The translations under genes and the position numbers were made by a program. Positions 4,617-5,737 of a stretch of DNA of 5,737 nucleotides are shown here, piece after piece; positions within the stretch are counted from its first letter, which is position 1, and each line of letters opens with the position of its first letter. The notes beneath the pieces are model-generated. The model did not search any database, was not told the origin of the DNA, and saw only the letters and a program-made list of their open reading frames with translations. The stretch comes from ANME-2 cluster archaeon (lineage in GTDB: Archaea; Halobacteriota; Methanosarcinia; Methanosarcinales; Methanogasteraceae). The DNA is taken from contig PIXW01000042.1 of NCBI GenBank assembly GCA_003601535.1, positions 1 to 5,737 on the forward strand, written 5' to 3'.

Positions 4617-5737
4617 TCACTCGAGCGACTCGATCACAGACAGGACCTGATCGATCTCCTGTTTTGTTATCACAAGTGGCGGCAGAAACCTGAGCACGGT
4701 GTCAGCAGTGCAGTTCAAGAGAACGCCGCGCTCTCTTGTGAGATCCACCAGATCGCTGCACCCTGATTCAAAATCCATTCCGATCATTAAGCCCATGCCG
4801 CGCACCTCCCGCACCCGGTTTCCTGCGAGCGATCCGATTGATTGTAACTTGTTCAGAAGGTATGCGCCGAGTGTCTTTGATCGCTCGATCAGGTCTTCAC
4901 TGCGTATCACATCGATTGTGGCAAGCGATGCGGCACATGCGAGCGGATCTCCACCAAAGGTTGTGCCATGGTCGCCGCGCTCGAACTGTAGATCATTGCG
5001 TGACGCCATCGCACCGATTGGAAATCCACCACCAAGCGCCTTTGCCATGATCATGATATCAGGCAGAACTCCATAGTGCTCATAAGCAAACCATGCGCCG
5101 GTTCTCCCGAATCCGGTCTGAACCTCATCAAGGATCAGCAGAACATCCTGTGAGTCGCATAGTTCCCGCACCTCTTTTAAGTATTCTGTGTCTGCGACAT
5201 GGATGCCGCCCTCGCCCTGAACCGCCTCGAGGAACACTGCTGCTGTTTCTGGCGTGATCGCTTCAGCGATAGCATCCGCATCGTTGTACCGCACGAATGA
5301 AACGCCAGGCACGAGTGGCTCGAATGGAGTTCGGTATTTCTCCTTATGCGTGAGACTGAGCGCCCCAAGCGTTCTTCCATGAAACGAGTTCTCTGTTGCG
5401 ATAAAACCGGTTCTTCCTGTGGTGCGGCGTGCGAGTTTTATGGCAGCCTCGCAGGCTTCTGTTCCTGAGTTGCAGAAGAAGATGCGGTCAAGCCCTGTCA
5501 GGTTGGTGAGTTCTTCTGCGAGCTTTATCTGCGGCTCGGTGTAGTACAGATTCGAGGTGTGGATCAGGGTCGCTGCCTGCTTTTGAATCGCTTCGACGAC
5601 TTTCGGGTGGCAGTGACCGCAGACATTGACAGCGATTCCTGCGAGGCAGTCGATGTACTCGTTTCCGTCCGCGTCCCAGACCCGGGTGCCGCTGCCGCGG
5701 GTGAGAGTGATGGGCTGGCGGGTGTATGTGGGCTGGA
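4617..5737 (-). CDS. argD: acetylornithine aminotransferase (5' end beyond window)
   Basis: A class III PLP-dependent aminotransferase that transfers the amino group of glutamate to N-acetylglutamate semialdehyde in arginine synthesis. The frame is open from the stop (TGA, 4619-4617) to the right edge. About 372 residues are visible and probably some 10-25 N-terminal ones are missing, judged from the usual length near 385-400. Landmarks from the edge inward: TRVWDADGNEYIDCLAGIAV (about 5685-5628); VCGHCHPKVV; FFCNSGTEACEAAIKLARR (about 5480-5424); SFHGRTLGALSLT (5387-5349); EAVQGEGGI; LDEVQTGFGRTG with the PLP-pyridine aspartate at 5129-5127; MAKALGGGFPIGAM with the Schiff-base lysine at 5042-5040; and GTTFGGDPLACA. 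An in-frame GTG at 5312 is internal and is not the start. The motif set fits ArgD better than GABA or other class III aminotransferases, though a LysJ-like or bifunctional role cannot be excluded. Confidence 0.93.
   Translation of the reverse strand, partial: QPTYTRQPITLTRGSGTRVWDADGNEYIDCLAGIAVNVCGHCHPKVVEAIQKQAATLIHTSNLYYTEPQIKLAEELTNLTGLDRIFFCNSGTEACEAAIKLARRTTGRTGFIATENSFHGRTLGALSLTHKEKYRTPFEPLVPGVSFVRYNDADAIAEAITPETAAVFLEAVQGEGGIHVADTEYLKEVRELCDSQDVLLILDEVQTGFGRTGAWFAYEHYGVLPDIMIMAKALGGGFPIGAMASRNDLQFERGDHGTTFGGDPLACAASLATIDVIRSEDLIERSKTLGAYLLNKLQSIGSLAGNRVREVRGMGLMIGMDFESGCSDLVDLTRERGVLLNCTADTVLRFLPPLVITKQEIDQVLSVIESLE

Noticed and set aside
4585..4618. Terminator hairpin GAGCA/TGCTC between TFS and argD
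   Set aside because: A 5-bp stem with a 24-nt loop is too weak to call a terminator.
4617..5312. Reading argD as a short 231-residue protein starting at 5312
   Set aside because: The GTG there is an internal valine codon. Upstream in-frame codons encode the conserved FHGRTLGALSLT, NSGTEA and GIAV segments with no stop up to the window edge.

Overview
The window comes from an archaeon, very probably a euryarchaeon that carries methyl-coenzyme M reductase (a methanogen, or an anaerobic methane or alkane oxidiser of the Methanosarcinales/ANME-1/Syntrophoarchaeum sort). This rests on the gene content: a methanogenesis marker protein 8 homologue, the archaea-specific 3-dehydroquinate synthase II, transcription factor S, an archaeal UPF0282 metallo-beta-lactamase-fold protein, and TATA-like boxes about 26-29 bases upstream of start codons. 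The lineage assignment is inference; no rRNA or mcr gene is present.

Layout. Bases 1-38 (minus) look like the first codons of a gene that follows trpC by 5 nt. Bases 44-799 (minus) are trpC, the indole-3-glycerol-phosphate synthase of tryptophan synthesis. Bases 800-1231 hold no recognisable gene. They contain a TATA-like box for trpC, three short hairpins, a 41-codon ORF with a purine-rich ribosome-binding site, and a longer frame interrupted only by TAG codons. Bases 1232-2071 (or to 2113, minus) encode the methanogenesis marker 8 protein. It is divergent from tRNA-Ala(UGC) at 2129-2201 (plus), which is followed after only 5 nt by the 3-dehydroquinate synthase II gene (2207-3352, plus). The UPF0282 gene (3339-4202, minus) converges on that gene and overlaps it by 14 bp. 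It is divergent from the transcription elongation factor TFS gene (4257-4568, plus), with 54 bp between their start codons. The minus-strand acetylornithine aminotransferase gene argD (4617-5737) converges on TFS and runs off the right edge without its N-terminus.

How it fits together. This is a compact stretch of housekeeping genes, not an accessory island: aromatic amino acid synthesis (aroB', trpC), arginine synthesis (argD), translation (tRNA), transcription fidelity (TFS) and an MCR-lineage marker. I see no mobile element, CRISPR array, toxin-antitoxin pair or defence cluster. The points worth a second look are regulatory and architectural: a tRNA apparently co-transcribed with a biosynthetic mRNA that has almost no leader, two near-symmetric TATA-like boxes that may each serve two divergent genes, and the TAG-interrupted frame at 867-1223. 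TAG is the ordinary stop of three of the genes here, which argues against general reassignment of TAG.
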